Source: Pectobacterium actinidiae
GTDB lineage: Bacteria; Pseudomonadota; Gammaproteobacteria; Enterobacterales; Enterobacteriaceae
Assembly: GCF_000803315.1 (NCBI RefSeq)
Contig: NZ_JRMH01000001.1
Location: forward strand, 1,488,001 to 1,552,000
DNA: 64,000 nt
Reading direction: 5' to 3'
In this document: in pieces, positions 47,004-56,521 of the stretch
How the letters are laid out: each line of letters begins with the position of its first letter
Position numbering within the stretch: the first letter of the stretch is position 1
Made by a program: the position numbers and the translations under genes
Notes under the pieces: model-generated
What the model saw: the letters and a program-made list of their open reading frames with translations, nothing else
Database searches by the model: none
Told to the model about the DNA's origin: nothing

Positions 47004-47972
47004 CTACACGTTCAGACGCTTGAAAGCGGAAGGCGTCACGCCGAACTGCTTTTGGAAGGCGGCGCTAAAGTGGCTGGCATTGGCGTAGCCCAGATCGGTG
47101 GCGACCACCATAACGGGTGCACCCGTGACAAACAGCCGACGCCGCGCTTCGTGCATGCGTTCGGCCTGAAATAACCCATAGATACTGTTATTGAAGAGCT
47201 GGCGGAATCCGCGTTTCAGCTTGAGCACGCTTAACCCCGTTTCTCTGGACAGCATGGCGATGGTCGGGGCTTGTGACAGATCTGCCAGCAGCAGATCTTT
47301 TGCTCTCAACAGTTTCTGACGATCGGCCAGGCTTATCGCATCTTGCTGTGAAACCGTATCGGCATGCCCGGCGACGGCGAGGCTGACCAGAATCATGCTT
47401 TGCCCCAGCAGCCATAGCGGCGCATGGCAGTTTTCACCGGCCTGCTGTGGATGCGTCAGGCTGGACAGCGCGTGGCTTAATACTTGCGCGGTTGCTCGCA
47501 TTTCGGCATTGCAGTCGCAGTGAGTACAGAGCCGACCAGAATCCAGTTGCTGTTGCAGGTTACCGGTGAGATCCGGTACCCAGCCAGCCAGTAGCTCAGG
47601 GCTCAGCGACACGGTGACGCTTTCAAACTGTCCTCTATAGGAGGATGTGCCCTGACAGTCAGGGGTATAGCTAATACAGCCCGATCCTTGCTTCAGCACG
47701 TGCTCTCGTCCCCGTTCGCCTTTCAGTAAAAATTGCGAATCTCCCTGCAACGAACAGGAAAAATTGATGCGTCCCCAGTCGTCGTGCAAATGCATGGTCG
47801 TCGGCTGCTGGAACTGCCCGCGCCACACCAGAATATCCAGCCCTTCCTGAAGCGTAGCGCGCAGCAGGCTACAGTTCGCACCGGTATCCGGCCGTATGAC
47901 GTGCCGTTCCTCGATCAAATTTGAAAGGGTGACTTCAGGCTGGTGGGCGGATTTCAGTGGGGAGGCATTCAA
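47004..47972 (-). CDS. ybtA: YbtA-like AraC-family siderophore regulator
   Basis: 322-aa regulator. The C-terminal AraC domain reads LSQAPTIAMLSRETGLSVLKLKRGFRQLF and VVATDLGYANASHFSAAFQKQFGVTPSAFK. The N-terminal part (about 20-190) senses the ferric siderophore in YbtA/PchR relatives. It diverges from ybtPQ across a 214-bp region with operators and a Fur-like box. It is the obvious candidate to bind the three tandem sites at 45161, 46944 and 48044. Confidence 0.9.
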   Translation of the reverse strand: MNASPLKSAHQPEVTLSNLIEERHVIRPDTGANCSLLRATLQEGLDILVWRGQFQQPTTMHLHDDWGRINFSCSLQGDSQFLLKGERGREHVLKQGSGCISYTPDCQGTSSYRGQFESVTVSLSPELLAGWVPDLTGNLQQQLDSGRLCTHCDCNAEMRATAQVLSHALSSLTHPQQAGENCHAPLWLLGQSMILVSLAVAGHADTVSQQDAISLADRQKLLRAKDLLLADLSQAPTIAMLSRETGLSVLKLKRGFRQLFNNSIYGLFQAERMHEARRRLFVTGAPVMVVATDLGYANASHFSAAFQKQFGVTPSAFKRLNV

Positions 47973-48043
47973 TGGGTAGACTCCTGACGATACGAGTTGC
48001 GGTCATCGGACGATCGTCGCAACGCGGTTGATAGCGATAACCC

Positions 48044-48084
48044 GTACCGATTCGGGTAGAAATCGGCTCGAATCGGGTAGATAC
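48044..48084. promoter_or_regulatory. Tandem YbtA-type operator in the ybtA-ybtP gap
   Basis: On the minus strand CTACCCGATTCGAGCC and CTACCCGAATCGG start 21 bp apart, and a third half (ACCCGT) lies beside them at 48040-48045. Relative to ybtP the motif points the same way as in the two other promoters. Confidence 0.75.
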
Positions 48085-48087
48085 GCA

Positions 48088-48106
48088 ATTGAGAATAGTT
48101 ATTATT
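48088..48106. promoter_or_regulatory. Fur-like box of ybtPQ
   Basis: Core TGAGAATAGTTATTA (48090-48104), 12 of 14 matches to the 7-1-7 Fur model, 80 bp upstream of the ybtP ATG and next to the operator. Confidence 0.6.
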
Positions 48107-48186
48107 CCTGACTTTATTGCCGTCGTCGAGTTGATTTGCTTGTCTTGCAGATAAGCGACTGTGCGGGAAGGAGAAAAGAGAAAACT

Positions 48187-50013
48187 ATGCCACATTCCGC
48201 TGTTGAGGGCGGTTCATCCGCTGCCACGTCGCCGTCTACGCCACAGAATCGCGCCTGGCACATTATGCACCCCGTACGCGGGCAGATTCGCCTGGCGATG
48301 GGGTTGTCGGGGCTATCGGTTCTCGCTGGTATCGCATTTCTGCTCTTTCTGGCGTGGAGTATCCAATCGCTAATCGTGCAGCCTGCGTCGTGGCCGTTGC
48401 TGACGATGAGCGGCGCTGTGCTGTGCCTGTGCGCCAGCTATTTGCTGCGTCTACTGGCCTTTAATCAGTCTCACTACGCTGCGTTTCGGCTGGAGAATCA
48501 GATTCGCAGTGCGTTGGCGGAACAGCTGGCGCGGATCCCGCTGGGTGAGGTGCAGCGTCTTGGCACTGGCTCGCTGGCGAAGATCCTTCAGGATGATGTA
48601 AAAGCGCTCCACCTGTTTGTGGCAGACAGTACGCCACTCTATGCTCGCGCGGTTGTGGCACCGCTATGTACGGGCGCATTGCTGTTCTGGCTGGACTGGC
48701 GTTTTGCACTGGCGGCTTTGTTGGTACTGGTCATCGGAGCCCTGGTGCTGATGCTGGCGATGCGTAATGCGAGTGAGATGAACCAGCGCTATAACCAGGC
48801 GCGGGAAGACGTCAGTACCGCCGTGATCGAGTTTGTGCAGGCGATGCCGGTAGTGCGCACCTTCGATACAGGTGCCTCAACGTTTGGGCGCTACCAGCAG
48901 GCGCTGGAAAACTATCTGGACGTGCTTACGCGGTGGTATCAGCAGGCGGGGTTCTCGGCGCGCTTCTCCTTCGCGGTGCTAAACCCGCTTCCTACGCTGC
49001 TGGTGCTGTGCTGGGTGGCATACGGTTTCACTCACGCTGGCGAGCTTGATTTCAGCCAGTGGGTAGCCGTGCTACTGCTCGGTAATGGCATGGCGGAGGC
49101 CGTCATGCCGATGATGGCGCTGAATCACATGGTGGCGAAAACCCGTTTGAGTATCAGCCGGATTCAGGACGTGCTGGCGTTGTCGCCGTTACCGGAAGCT
49201 GAAAGTGATGCCTTGCCCGCTGACGCTAGCGTCAGCGTTGAGCAGGTCAGTTTCCGTTACGATCGGCACGCGAGCGACTGGGTGTTGGAGGACGTCAGTT
49301 TTCAGGTGCCGGCAGGGTCGGTCACGGCGCTGGTGGGGGCATCTGGCGCGGGGAAAACGACCATGGCTCGGCTTATTCCCCGCTTTTGGGACGTAACGGC
49401 CGGGCGTATTTTGATTGGCGGTGTCGACATCCGACAGATGAAAACCGCCACGCTCATGCAGCAGGTGTCGTTTGTTTTTCAGGAGTCATTCCTGTTTGCG
49501 GACACCATCGCTAATAACATTCGGCTCGGTTTACCTGAAAAAAATAGGGAAGAGGTGGTTGCCGCAGCGACGGCGGCGCAGGCACACGATTTTATTATGG
49601 CGCTACCGCAGGGCTACGACACGTTGGCCGGTGAGCGCGGCCAGTTCCTTTCTGGCGGGCAGCGTCAGCGCATCGCTATTGCGCGGGCGTTGTTGCATAA
49701 CCGACCGATTTTGGTGCTGGATGAACCAACGGCCTTTGCCGACCCGGAAAACGAGGCGGCGCTGCTGGCGGCTCTTGGCGTCTTGATGCAGGGTAAAACG
49801 GTCATCATGGTGGCGCATCGTCTGTCGACGATCCGCGATGCTGACCAGATCGTGGTCTTCGATCGTGGACAACTGAGCGAGTCTGGCCGTCATGACGCGC
49901 TGCTGGCGGCACAAGGTCGCTATAGCGAACTGTGGCGACACTATGAGCAGGCGCAGAATTGGGCGCTAGGCAGCGCATCACCGAGTAACGAACCGTCAGG
50001 AGATCGCGCGTGA
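48187..50013 (+). CDS. ybtP: YbtP-like ABC transporter (fused membrane + ATPase)
   Basis: 608 aa from the ATG at 48187 (AAGGAG about 13 bp upstream). The N-terminal six-helix domain (about 25-330) precedes the ATPase with Walker A GASGAGKTT, signature LSGGQRQR, Walker B ILVLDEP and AHRLST. It is of exporter-type fold, yet the YbtP/YbtQ pair imports ferric yersiniabactin in Yersinia. It overlaps ybtQ by 4 bp, and they form a heterodimer. Confidence 0.92.
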   Translation: MPHSAVEGGSSAATSPSTPQNRAWHIMHPVRGQIRLAMGLSGLSVLAGIAFLLFLAWSIQSLIVQPASWPLLTMSGAVLCLCASYLLRLLAFNQSHYAAFRLENQIRSALAEQLARIPLGEVQRLGTGSLAKILQDDVKALHLFVADSTPLYARAVVAPLCTGALLFWLDWRFALAALLVLVIGALVLMLAMRNASEMNQRYNQAREDVSTAVIEFVQAMPVVRTFDTGASTFGRYQQALENYLDVLTRWYQQAGFSARFSFAVLNPLPTLLVLCWVAYGFTHAGELDFSQWVAVLLLGNGMAEAVMPMMALNHMVAKTRLSISRIQDVLALSPLPEAESDALPADASVSVEQVSFRYDRHASDWVLEDVSFQVPAGSVTALVGASGAGKTTMARLIPRFWDVTAGRILIGGVDIRQMKTATLMQQVSFVFQESFLFADTIANNIRLGLPEKNREEVVAAATAAQAHDFIMALPQGYDTLAGERGQFLSGGQRQRIAIARALLHNRPILVLDEPTAFADPENEAALLAALGVLMQGKTVIMVAHRLSTIRDADQIVVFDRGQLSESGRHDALLAAQGRYSELWRHYEQAQNWALGSASPSNEPSGDRA

Positions 50014-51785
50014 TAAACAAAGGCCATTCCGCCATTACGACGCAGCTATCTGCGTGGTGGCACACGTATCGTCAGTTGCAGCGGGTGACGGGTTCACAAG
50101 CTCATGTATTCCATCGGTGCTGCCTGAGTTTGCTGGCAGCGGCTATGACTCAGGGGCTGGCGCTGGCGTGCCTGTTTCCGTTGCTGTCGGCGTTCACGGG
50201 TGCAGTGGCTGCCCGTGAGATAGTGATATGGCTGGTGCTTATGACGTTTCTGAGCCTGCTGACGCTGGTGCTGCGCTGGTATGGACAAGGGTTTGAATAT
50301 CGCGGGCAGCTTGCGGCGGCGACCCATGAATTGCGTATGCGTCTTGGGGAACAGCTGCGGAGTATGCCGCTGACTACGCTTCAGTCCGCGCGGGCGGGGG
50401 ACATTAACGCGCTGCTGCTGGGCAGCGTGGATGAGAACCTGAACTATATGTTAGCGATAGTCAACCAACTGCTGCTGGCTATCGTAACGCCTGTTGTGAT
50501 CGCGCTCGTCATGCTGCTGGTGGAGTGGCGATTAGGTGTGAGTCTGCTGCTGATCTTTCCCGCTATCGCGCTGCTTTATCGCTGGAGGCGGCCAGCATTT
50601 GCACGCACGATGCAGGCGCTGGCGGAGGCGAATCAGCAAACCAGCGCCGATATTGTGGAATATGTACAGGGGCTTGCGGTCCTGAGAACCAGCTGTCAGC
50701 AGGCTGAACGTACGTCGGCACTGCGTCAGCGTTTTCAGCATCTACAGCAGATACAAACGTCGGCTCACCGCAGCGGTGCGAAACCCGGTACAGTGGTCGC
50801 CAGCGTCGTGGAGTTGGGGCTTCAGGGCGTGCTGATTTTGGGTATCAGCGGCGTTGTTGTGGGGGCGTGGGATATCGCCATCGTTGCCGCGATGATGGTG
50901 ATTGTGGTGCGCTTCTCTGAGCCACTGGCAACGTTTGTCAGCTATACAGCCGTGCTGGCGCTGATTGATACGGCGCTGCGTCGCATTGACGATCTGCTGG
51001 CGATTGAACCGCTTCCAGTACACCCACCTGCCGAGACGCCGACGACGTATGCGATTACGTTCGAGCAGGTGAGTTTTCGCTATGCCGATGAGGCTGAAGC
51101 GGTGCTTGATGAGGTGGATATCGCGCTGCCGGAGAAGGGGATGACGGCGCTGGTCGGGCCGTCTGGCTCGGGGAAAACGACGATAACGCGACTGCTGATG
51201 CGCCATACGGATCCGCAACAGGGGCGCGCGTGTATCGGCGGCGTGGATATTCGCTGCATTCCAACGCGTGAATTGAATCGGCTGATTTCCGTGGTGTTTC
51301 AGGATGTCTATTTATTTGATGATTCGGTGTTGGCGAACATTCGGATGGCGCGGCCGGATGCCAGCGATGCAGAGGTCGAGCAGGCTGCGGACGCCGCCCA
51401 GTGTCTGGAATTTATTCAACGGTTGCCGCAGGGATGGCAAACGCGGCTGGGCGATATCGGCGGCCGATTATCCGGCGGCGAACGGCAGCGTATTTCGATT
51501 GCGCGAGCATTATTGAAGGACGCGCCGATTGTGATTCTGGACGAACCGACAGCGGCATTGGATACCGAAAGCGAACTAGCCGTACAGCGGGCGATTGACA
51601 GGCTGGTTCAGGACAAGACGGTCATTGTCATCGCGCATCGGCTATCGACAATTGTGGGCGCACATCGAATTCTGGTTGTGGAGAATGGCGTTATATCCCA
51701 GCAGGGAACACATAACGAATTACTATGTGCCGAAGGCCGCTATCGTGCGCTGTGGAAGGCACAGCAGTCTATCTCACGAAAGTGA
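50010..51785 (+). CDS. ybtQ: YbtQ-like ABC transporter (fused membrane + ATPase)
   Basis: 591 aa beginning at a GTG at 50010 that overlaps the ybtP stop (GTGA). Membrane domain about 20-320; the ATPase has GPSGSGKTT, LSGGERQR and IVILDEPTAALD. It is the partner of YbtP for iron-siderophore import. It is convergent with the LuxR gene (17 bp between stops). Confidence 0.92.
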   Translation: MINKGHSAITTQLSAWWHTYRQLQRVTGSQAHVFHRCCLSLLAAAMTQGLALACLFPLLSAFTGAVAAREIVIWLVLMTFLSLLTLVLRWYGQGFEYRGQLAAATHELRMRLGEQLRSMPLTTLQSARAGDINALLLGSVDENLNYMLAIVNQLLLAIVTPVVIALVMLLVEWRLGVSLLLIFPAIALLYRWRRPAFARTMQALAEANQQTSADIVEYVQGLAVLRTSCQQAERTSALRQRFQHLQQIQTSAHRSGAKPGTVVASVVELGLQGVLILGISGVVVGAWDIAIVAAMMVIVVRFSEPLATFVSYTAVLALIDTALRRIDDLLAIEPLPVHPPAETPTTYAITFEQVSFRYADEAEAVLDEVDIALPEKGMTALVGPSGSGKTTITRLLMRHTDPQQGRACIGGVDIRCIPTRELNRLISVVFQDVYLFDDSVLANIRMARPDASDAEVEQAADAAQCLEFIQRLPQGWQTRLGDIGGRLSGGERQRISIARALLKDAPIVILDEPTAALDTESELAVQRAIDRLVQDKTVIVIAHRLSTIVGAHRILVVENGVISQQGTHNELLCAEGRYRALWKAQQSISRK

Positions 51786-51802
51786 AATAGACGTGATTAG
51801 GA

Positions 51803-52540
51803 TTATAAAGGCTCAGGCTTGATGAGCTGTAATTCTACGCCCAGTCTGATGGCATGTTTGGCATTCAGCACGCCGAGTTTTTTTACCACATTACCAATAT
51901 GGAATTTCACGGTGCTGATTTTGATATCCAGAATCAACGCAATTTCCGGGTAGGTTTTTCCCATGCTTGCCCAGTAAAGAATTTCGTTTTCGCGCTGGGA
52001 GAAAATCTCTTTGTCACTCTGTTTTTTGCTCTGAGGGCTTTGCGTCATCTCTTTGTAAAGCGTGGTGATTTTCTCATGAACCGCAATGAGCAACATTTGC
52101 AGTTTGTCTTTATTTTCCTCAACAATATTTTCCATATCCGTTGGCGCGTGTTCTTCAAACATAATCGATAACGCCGCCAGATTATTATTATTGTCATGCA
52201 AGACAAAGGTGCAGCCATTAACAATATCGTACTCTTTTGAAAGATTAAAAATCTTGGAGAACTTCAGCTTAGAGTTAATAACGATGTTGTCTTCCCAGGA
52301 GAACGGCGAGACTTTATTTATCGCTGTCAAAATAACCGGATCGATATGCTGATAGTTATTTTCTTTATAGGTATTAACCCATTCCTGCGGGTAATTTGAG
52401 ATGATCACAACCTGAGACGGGTTCTTCTTGTTCATGATCATGTAGGCGTATTTCAGGTCGCCATATTGTTTTAATTTTCGGCCGAGATAGCTTTTTATCG
52501 TGTTATTGATAATTTCATTGTCAGAGCAAAATACAGACAT
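51803..52540 (-). CDS. expR2: ExpR-type LuxR quorum-sensing regulator, orphan (ExpR2/VirR-like)
   Basis: 245 aa, exactly the length of soft-rot ExpR. The AHL-binding domain (about 15-160) keeps [28 protein letters not shown] and SPFSWED. The LuxR helix-turn-helix (about 178-240) reads [55 protein letters not shown], nearly identical to ExpR of Pectobacterium. There is no luxI gene beside it, unlike expR1-expI, so ExpR2/VirR is the better match. In this group the AHL-free regulator is active and AHL relieves it. Confidence 0.82.
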   Translation of the reverse strand: MSVFCSDNEIINNTIKSYLGRKLKQYGDLKYAYMIMNKKNPSQVVIISNYPQEWVNTYKENNYQHIDPVILTAINKVSPFSWEDNIVINSKLKFSKIFNLSKEYDIVNGCTFVLHDNNNNLAALSIMFEEHAPTDMENIVEENKDKLQMLLIAVHEKITTLYKEMTQSPQSKKQSDKEIFSQRENEILYWASMGKTYPEIALILDIKISTVKFHIGNVVKKLGVLNAKHAIRLGVELQLIKPEPL

Positions 52541-53024
52541 GTAACGGCCTCAATAAAAAGCGAGAAAGTACCCATGATATAGATGACGTCATAAAAGTAT
52601 AGTGCTTACCTATACCTAAGTCTAACTACTGTTACTCCATGATATCACTTATAATTTTTTCATGAACAGGACAATTTATAAAAAAATTTAAGAAAGTAAA
52701 TTTTAAAAAAATTGTTACAAATTGATTTGCCAACCCAGGGAACTACCCATAATTTTGTTCCTGTTCTGTCTACTGAATTTAGGGTGTGTGGTACCAAACC
52801 ACACGCCCTAAAAGCAGTTCTCCCGTCATTCGGAGCTGGATAGTAGATAATCCGTTTTCACTTATCAACTCCCGCCGTCCTTTGCCGTTCATCGTCATGC
52901 TTTTCTCGTCCTTCTCCCGTGCAATGTTGCTTTGTGTAAAGAGGCGGCAGCGAGGCTAATGTTTTGATAATATTGCTATATCGAATCCTATTTTGCTCGT
53001 CAGCATCGGCTGGCAGGAGTGGTG
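52541..53024. other. Intergenic region with an orphan hairpin
   Basis: 484 bp between the divergent LuxR and TetR genes. It is AT-rich near 52660-52720. No obvious lux box was found. A strong hairpin at 52778-52812 has no gene beside it. The TetR promoter lies at the right end. Confidence 0.5.
52778..52812. other. Strong orphan hairpin
   Basis: TTTAGGGTGTGTGGT pairs with ACCACACGCCCTAAA (15 bp with one G-T, 5-nt loop). No T-run on either strand. It could be a terminator-like end of a small RNA, a remnant of a lost gene's terminator, or a protein-binding dyad. Confidence 0.5.
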
Positions 53025-53639
53025 ATGAAAGTCCGAACTAAGGCGCGTCGTGAGGCCATCGTTAAAACGGCGGCGCAGCTTTTTCAGGAAATGGGTTATG
53101 AACGTGCCACCATGAATGAGCTGGCGAAGCGGGTCGGCGGTTCCAAGGCGACGCTGTATGGCTATTTTTCAACCAAAGATGAACTGTTTACGGCGGTCGT
53201 TCGTGAACATGCGACGATGCATCTGTCCGAAGCAACGGCGGGGCTGATGACGAACACGCTGGCCGCCGAAACGCTGGATGTGCAGTTGACGCGCTTCGGC
53301 GAACGCATTCTGTTCGTGTTGACCAACGATAGCAGCGCGATGGCGATTTATCGGATGGTGGTAGCAGAGGCCGGACATTCCGATATTGGCTCGCTGTTTT
53401 ATGAATCAGGCCCGAAAGATAACGTCGATAAGCTTTCTGAACTGATGGCAGCGGCGATGGCACGACAGGAACTAAAACCGGGGAATCCGCGTTTGAGAGC
53501 CGTTCAATTTTTATCACTGCTGACGGCAGAAATCGACGATCGCATATTCCACCGCCATTTGCAGCCGATAAGCCTCGAACGTATTCGTGAGATGGTCGAT
53601 AATGCTGTCAGTATGTTTATGGCCGGAGCGGGGGCGTAA
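53025..53639 (+). CDS. TetR-family regulator
   Basis: 204 aa from the ATG at 53025 (AGGAG site). The N-terminal helix-turn-helix is ARREAIVKTAAQLFQEMGYERATMNELAKRVGGSKATLYGYFSTKDELF. The C-terminal ligand domain is of the AefR/TetR_C type. Its 3' end overlaps the convergent pqiC end by 23 bp. It probably controls the pqi operon or responds to a hydrophobic compound. Confidence 0.88.
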   Translation: MKVRTKARREAIVKTAAQLFQEMGYERATMNELAKRVGGSKATLYGYFSTKDELFTAVVREHATMHLSEATAGLMTNTLAAETLDVQLTRFGERILFVLTNDSSAMAIYRMVVAEAGHSDIGSLFYESGPKDNVDKLSELMAAAMARQELKPGNPRLRAVQFLSLLTAEIDDRIFHRHLQPISLERIREMVDNAVSMFMAGAGA

Positions 53640-54261
53640 GGCAGGTGCCTTGGCGATCCGGCATCCAGCGGGTCGCCGTTGTGGCGATCTGCTCAGCCAA
53701 CCGCGTGATGATCTGCTGCTGAGCGTGCAGCATAGCGGTATCACCGCCCGCTGCCTGTTCGGCAAGCTGGCTGCGGCAAAGTAATCGTGCGCGATCATTT
53801 TCTTCCCCGATGGCGCTTAGGCTCCAGTCGGCGTCAAACGTCACCGATTGTCCGGGCCAGCTATCAAATCGCCGAACCTGAAGGTGAATTCTGACCACCG
53901 GCGTTTTTGCCGAACGCACCAAGCCTGAAACATCCTGCGTATTGAGACGCTGCGTCAGATCGGCGGAAAGCGCGGTGCGGATTTCTTCGCTCAGAGGGCT
54001 GAGCCAACGGTCGTTCTCGAGCACGACGGCACCGCTATCACCCTGTCGAATAACACGCTGCGACGTATCGATTTGTGCCGGTACACCAACGGGCAGCACA
54101 TCAATGAAAAAAGGTGCTGCGTGCGTCGTGTTTGCCATTGGTGATAGGGTCGCAACGGGTGAGGCGGGCGTCAGCAGCGTGTGGTAACGCACCGAAGGTG
54201 ACGAGCAGGCGTTCAACAACGTAATGGCAACAAGCTGACAGAAGAGTACGACTGGCTTCAT
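53617..54261 (-). CDS. pqiC: PqiC-like outer-membrane lipoprotein
   Basis: 214 aa with a lipoprotein signal ending LLNAC. The YmbA/PqiC domain follows: PFFIDVLPVGVPAQIDTSQRVIRQGD, WLSPLSEEIRTALSADLTQRL. PqiC docks the PqiB needle at the outer membrane in lipid transport. It overlaps pqiB by 4 bp (ATGA). Confidence 0.9.
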   Translation of the reverse strand: MKPVVLFCQLVAITLLNACSSPSVRYHTLLTPASPVATLSPMANTTHAAPFFIDVLPVGVPAQIDTSQRVIRQGDSGAVVLENDRWLSPLSEEIRTALSADLTQRLNTQDVSGLVRSAKTPVVRIHLQVRRFDSWPGQSVTFDADWSLSAIGEENDRARLLCRSQLAEQAAGGDTAMLHAQQQIITRLAEQIATTATRWMPDRQGTCLTPPLRP

Positions 54262-55901
54262 CTTGAAGATCCTTTTTGGGAAAGGGGATCGTGGTTAACT
54301 GCCGACGACGAGTCGCTTGGCCGTCCTTGCAGCAGCGATTCCGGGTGACGGTCAATCTGCTCGACCAGGCTGCGCAGGGCGCGTAGCGTGCGCTGCATTT
54401 CCTGTAGTGACTGCGTGATACCCAGTTGCAGCGGCGAATCCTCTTCCAGAACATCCTGTGCGCGGCGTGTGGCCTGCTGCATGTGTTTCATCAATCGATT
54501 GGCCTCCGGCAATGTCTGTCCGTTGACCTGTCGCAGCGCTTTATTGGCTTCTATCAGCGTGGTGTTCACGTTGCGACCGATAGCGTCCAGCGGCAGGTTA
54601 TCGATCTTGCCGATGATGCTCGCCATCTGCGTTTGTAATCGGTCAAATCCCCCGTCGACGGTGGGCAGCACTAACGGGCGGGCGTTGAGATCAAACGCTG
54701 CCTTCGCCGCCTCGGGCACAAAATCGAGTGAGATATAGAGCTGTCCGGTCAGCAAATTGCTTGGCGCAACCTGGGCTCGCAGACCGTGTTCAACCAGATC
54801 GCGTGTAAACTCGGCCGTTTGCTGTTCGAGCGACGTCGCCTGCTTAGGCAGCTTATCCAGCACGTTGCCGAGCCGGTTAGGAAACACGTCAATGCTGACG
54901 ACCGTCGGAAAGCGGTAGCCCGTTTTACTGTAGTCCAGCTCAATAGCAGTGACATGGCCGATTTTGACGCTGGAGAATTCCACGGGCGCACCGATCTCCA
55001 GGCTATGCAACGAACGGTCAAAGCGGAGCTTGAAGGTGATGGGCGGACCATCTGGCGGTGATAGGGCTGATTCCCGATCGCTCGCCAGTTTGTAGGTGGT
55101 CAGCGGTTCCGGTCGGGCAATCGTGTTGTCCAGATCGGGCGTGGAAAACGCGATGCCGCCAGTCATGACGGCAGCGAGGGTTTGTGTTTTGAGGCGAAAA
55201 CCGTTGGCGTCCACCGAGAGATCCACCCCGCTGGCATTCCAGAAGCGGGTATTTGGCGTCACAAAGCGGTCATAGGGTGCATCGATAAAAACCTGAAGCT
55301 GAACGCTGTGACCATCGCGATTCAACTGGTAAGACGCGACGCGCCCGACGGGGATGCGACGGTAGTAAACCGGCGACCCGCTATCCAGCGACCCGAGATC
55401 GTCTGCCTGGATAACAAAACGGCTGCCCGGCATACCGTTAATTACGGCGGGCGGCGACTCTAAACCGATAAAGTGAGTTTCTTCCTGCGTCGATTCGCCT
55501 TTATCGGCGCCGATGTAAGCGCCGGAAAGCAGGGTATCGATGCCCGTCACGCCATTGATGGCGACGCGTGGGCGAACGACCCAAAAACGGCTATCGGTAT
55601 GTGCCAGATTTTCCGCATTTTTATTGAGCTGTACCGTGACGAGAACCTGCTGACTGTCCTGACTCAGCGAGATGTCTTTTACGCTGCCTACCGCGACGTC
55701 TTTATATTTGACGACGGTGCGCCCCGCCTCAATACCGCTTGCGCTCTGAAAGGAAATCACGATTTCCGGCCCGGTATCCGACCAGGTGTGAATCAGCATG
55801 GCGAGCCCCGTTAGCATGGCGAGCGCCGGTACCAGCCAAATTAATGAGATTCGCCAGCGTTGGCGGATAATCACCGGATCGCCGGGTTGTTCGTGGATCA
55901 T
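54258..55901 (-). CDS. pqiB: PqiB-like MCE-domain lipid transport protein
   Basis: 547 aa from the ATG at 55901 (AAGGTGG site). One N-terminal membrane helix (ISLIWLVPALAMLTGLAMLI) is followed by three MCE domains (about 45-130, 160-250, 285-385), starting with VISFQSASGIEAGRTVVKYKDVAVGSV. A C-terminal coiled-coil segment (about 420-535) forms the needle in PqiB. It spans the periplasm with PqiA and PqiC to protect the membrane. It overlaps the second pqiA gene as ATGA. Confidence 0.93.
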   Translation of the reverse strand: MIHEQPGDPVIIRQRWRISLIWLVPALAMLTGLAMLIHTWSDTGPEIVISFQSASGIEAGRTVVKYKDVAVGSVKDISLSQDSQQVLVTVQLNKNAENLAHTDSRFWVVRPRVAINGVTGIDTLLSGAYIGADKGESTQEETHFIGLESPPAVINGMPGSRFVIQADDLGSLDSGSPVYYRRIPVGRVASYQLNRDGHSVQLQVFIDAPYDRFVTPNTRFWNASGVDLSVDANGFRLKTQTLAAVMTGGIAFSTPDLDNTIARPEPLTTYKLASDRESALSPPDGPPITFKLRFDRSLHSLEIGAPVEFSSVKIGHVTAIELDYSKTGYRFPTVVSIDVFPNRLGNVLDKLPKQATSLEQQTAEFTRDLVEHGLRAQVAPSNLLTGQLYISLDFVPEAAKAAFDLNARPLVLPTVDGGFDRLQTQMASIIGKIDNLPLDAIGRNVNTTLIEANKALRQVNGQTLPEANRLMKHMQQATRRAQDVLEEDSPLQLGITQSLQEMQRTLRALRSLVEQIDRHPESLLQGRPSDSSSAVNHDPLSQKGSSR

Positions 55902-56521
55902 TTTTTGCCACCTTTCCAAATAAGACGCGGGTCATAACTCATGGCAGATAGCATGGTCAGTATCACCACCAGCCCAAAAAAAAGGATGCCGCTGCGGGGT
56001 TCCGCTTCACTCAGCGGCGGAAATCTGACGAGTGCAGAGACGGCGGCAATGACGACGACATCCAGCATGGACCAGTAACCCACCCATTCCGTTAGCCGAT
56101 ACAGTGCCGCGCGCTCGGCCATTGCCTTACGGCTTTTTTGCCGTGACAGGAATAGCAGCAGGCCAAGAATCAAAAACTTCATACAGGGGATGACGATGCT
56201 GGCAATAAAGATCAGCAGGGCGATGCCGTAATCGCCGCTGTGCCAGAAATCCATCACACCGCTTAGGATGGTGCTTTCGTTTCCCAACCCAAACAGACGG
56301 GTGTACATCACGGGTAACACGTTGGCGGGAATATAGAGAATTAGGGCGGCAACCAGCAGCGCAGAAGAGTACGCGGTGCTGTTCTTATGGGAAGACGTCA
56401 GCCGCGACTGGCAGCGTGGGCAGCGTGCCGCACCGTGCGTGTCGGCATCATGCTGGCAGACGAGGTCGCATACCGGACAGGCAACCAACGGCAAGGGCTG
56501 GACGGACGGATTACTTTTCAT
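55898..56521 (-). CDS. pqiA: PqiA-like membrane protein, second half
   Basis: 207-aa protein with an N-terminal zinc-ribbon pair (CPVCDLVC and CPRCQSRL) and four membrane helices, equal to one of the two PqiA domains that E. coli PqiA (417 aa) carries in one chain. It overlaps the preceding half-gene by 11 bp in another frame, so the pair is a genuine two-gene arrangement as in Pseudomonas-type pqi operons, not a simple frameshift. Confidence 0.88.
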   Translation of the reverse strand: MKSNPSVQPLPLVACPVCDLVCQHDADTHGAARCPRCQSRLTSSHKNSTAYSSALLVAALILYIPANVLPVMYTRLFGLGNESTILSGVMDFWHSGDYGIALLIFIASIVIPCMKFLILGLLLFLSRQKSRKAMAERAALYRLTEWVGYWSMLDVVVIAAVSALVRFPPLSEAEPRSGILFFGLVVILTMLSAMSYDPRLIWKGGKK

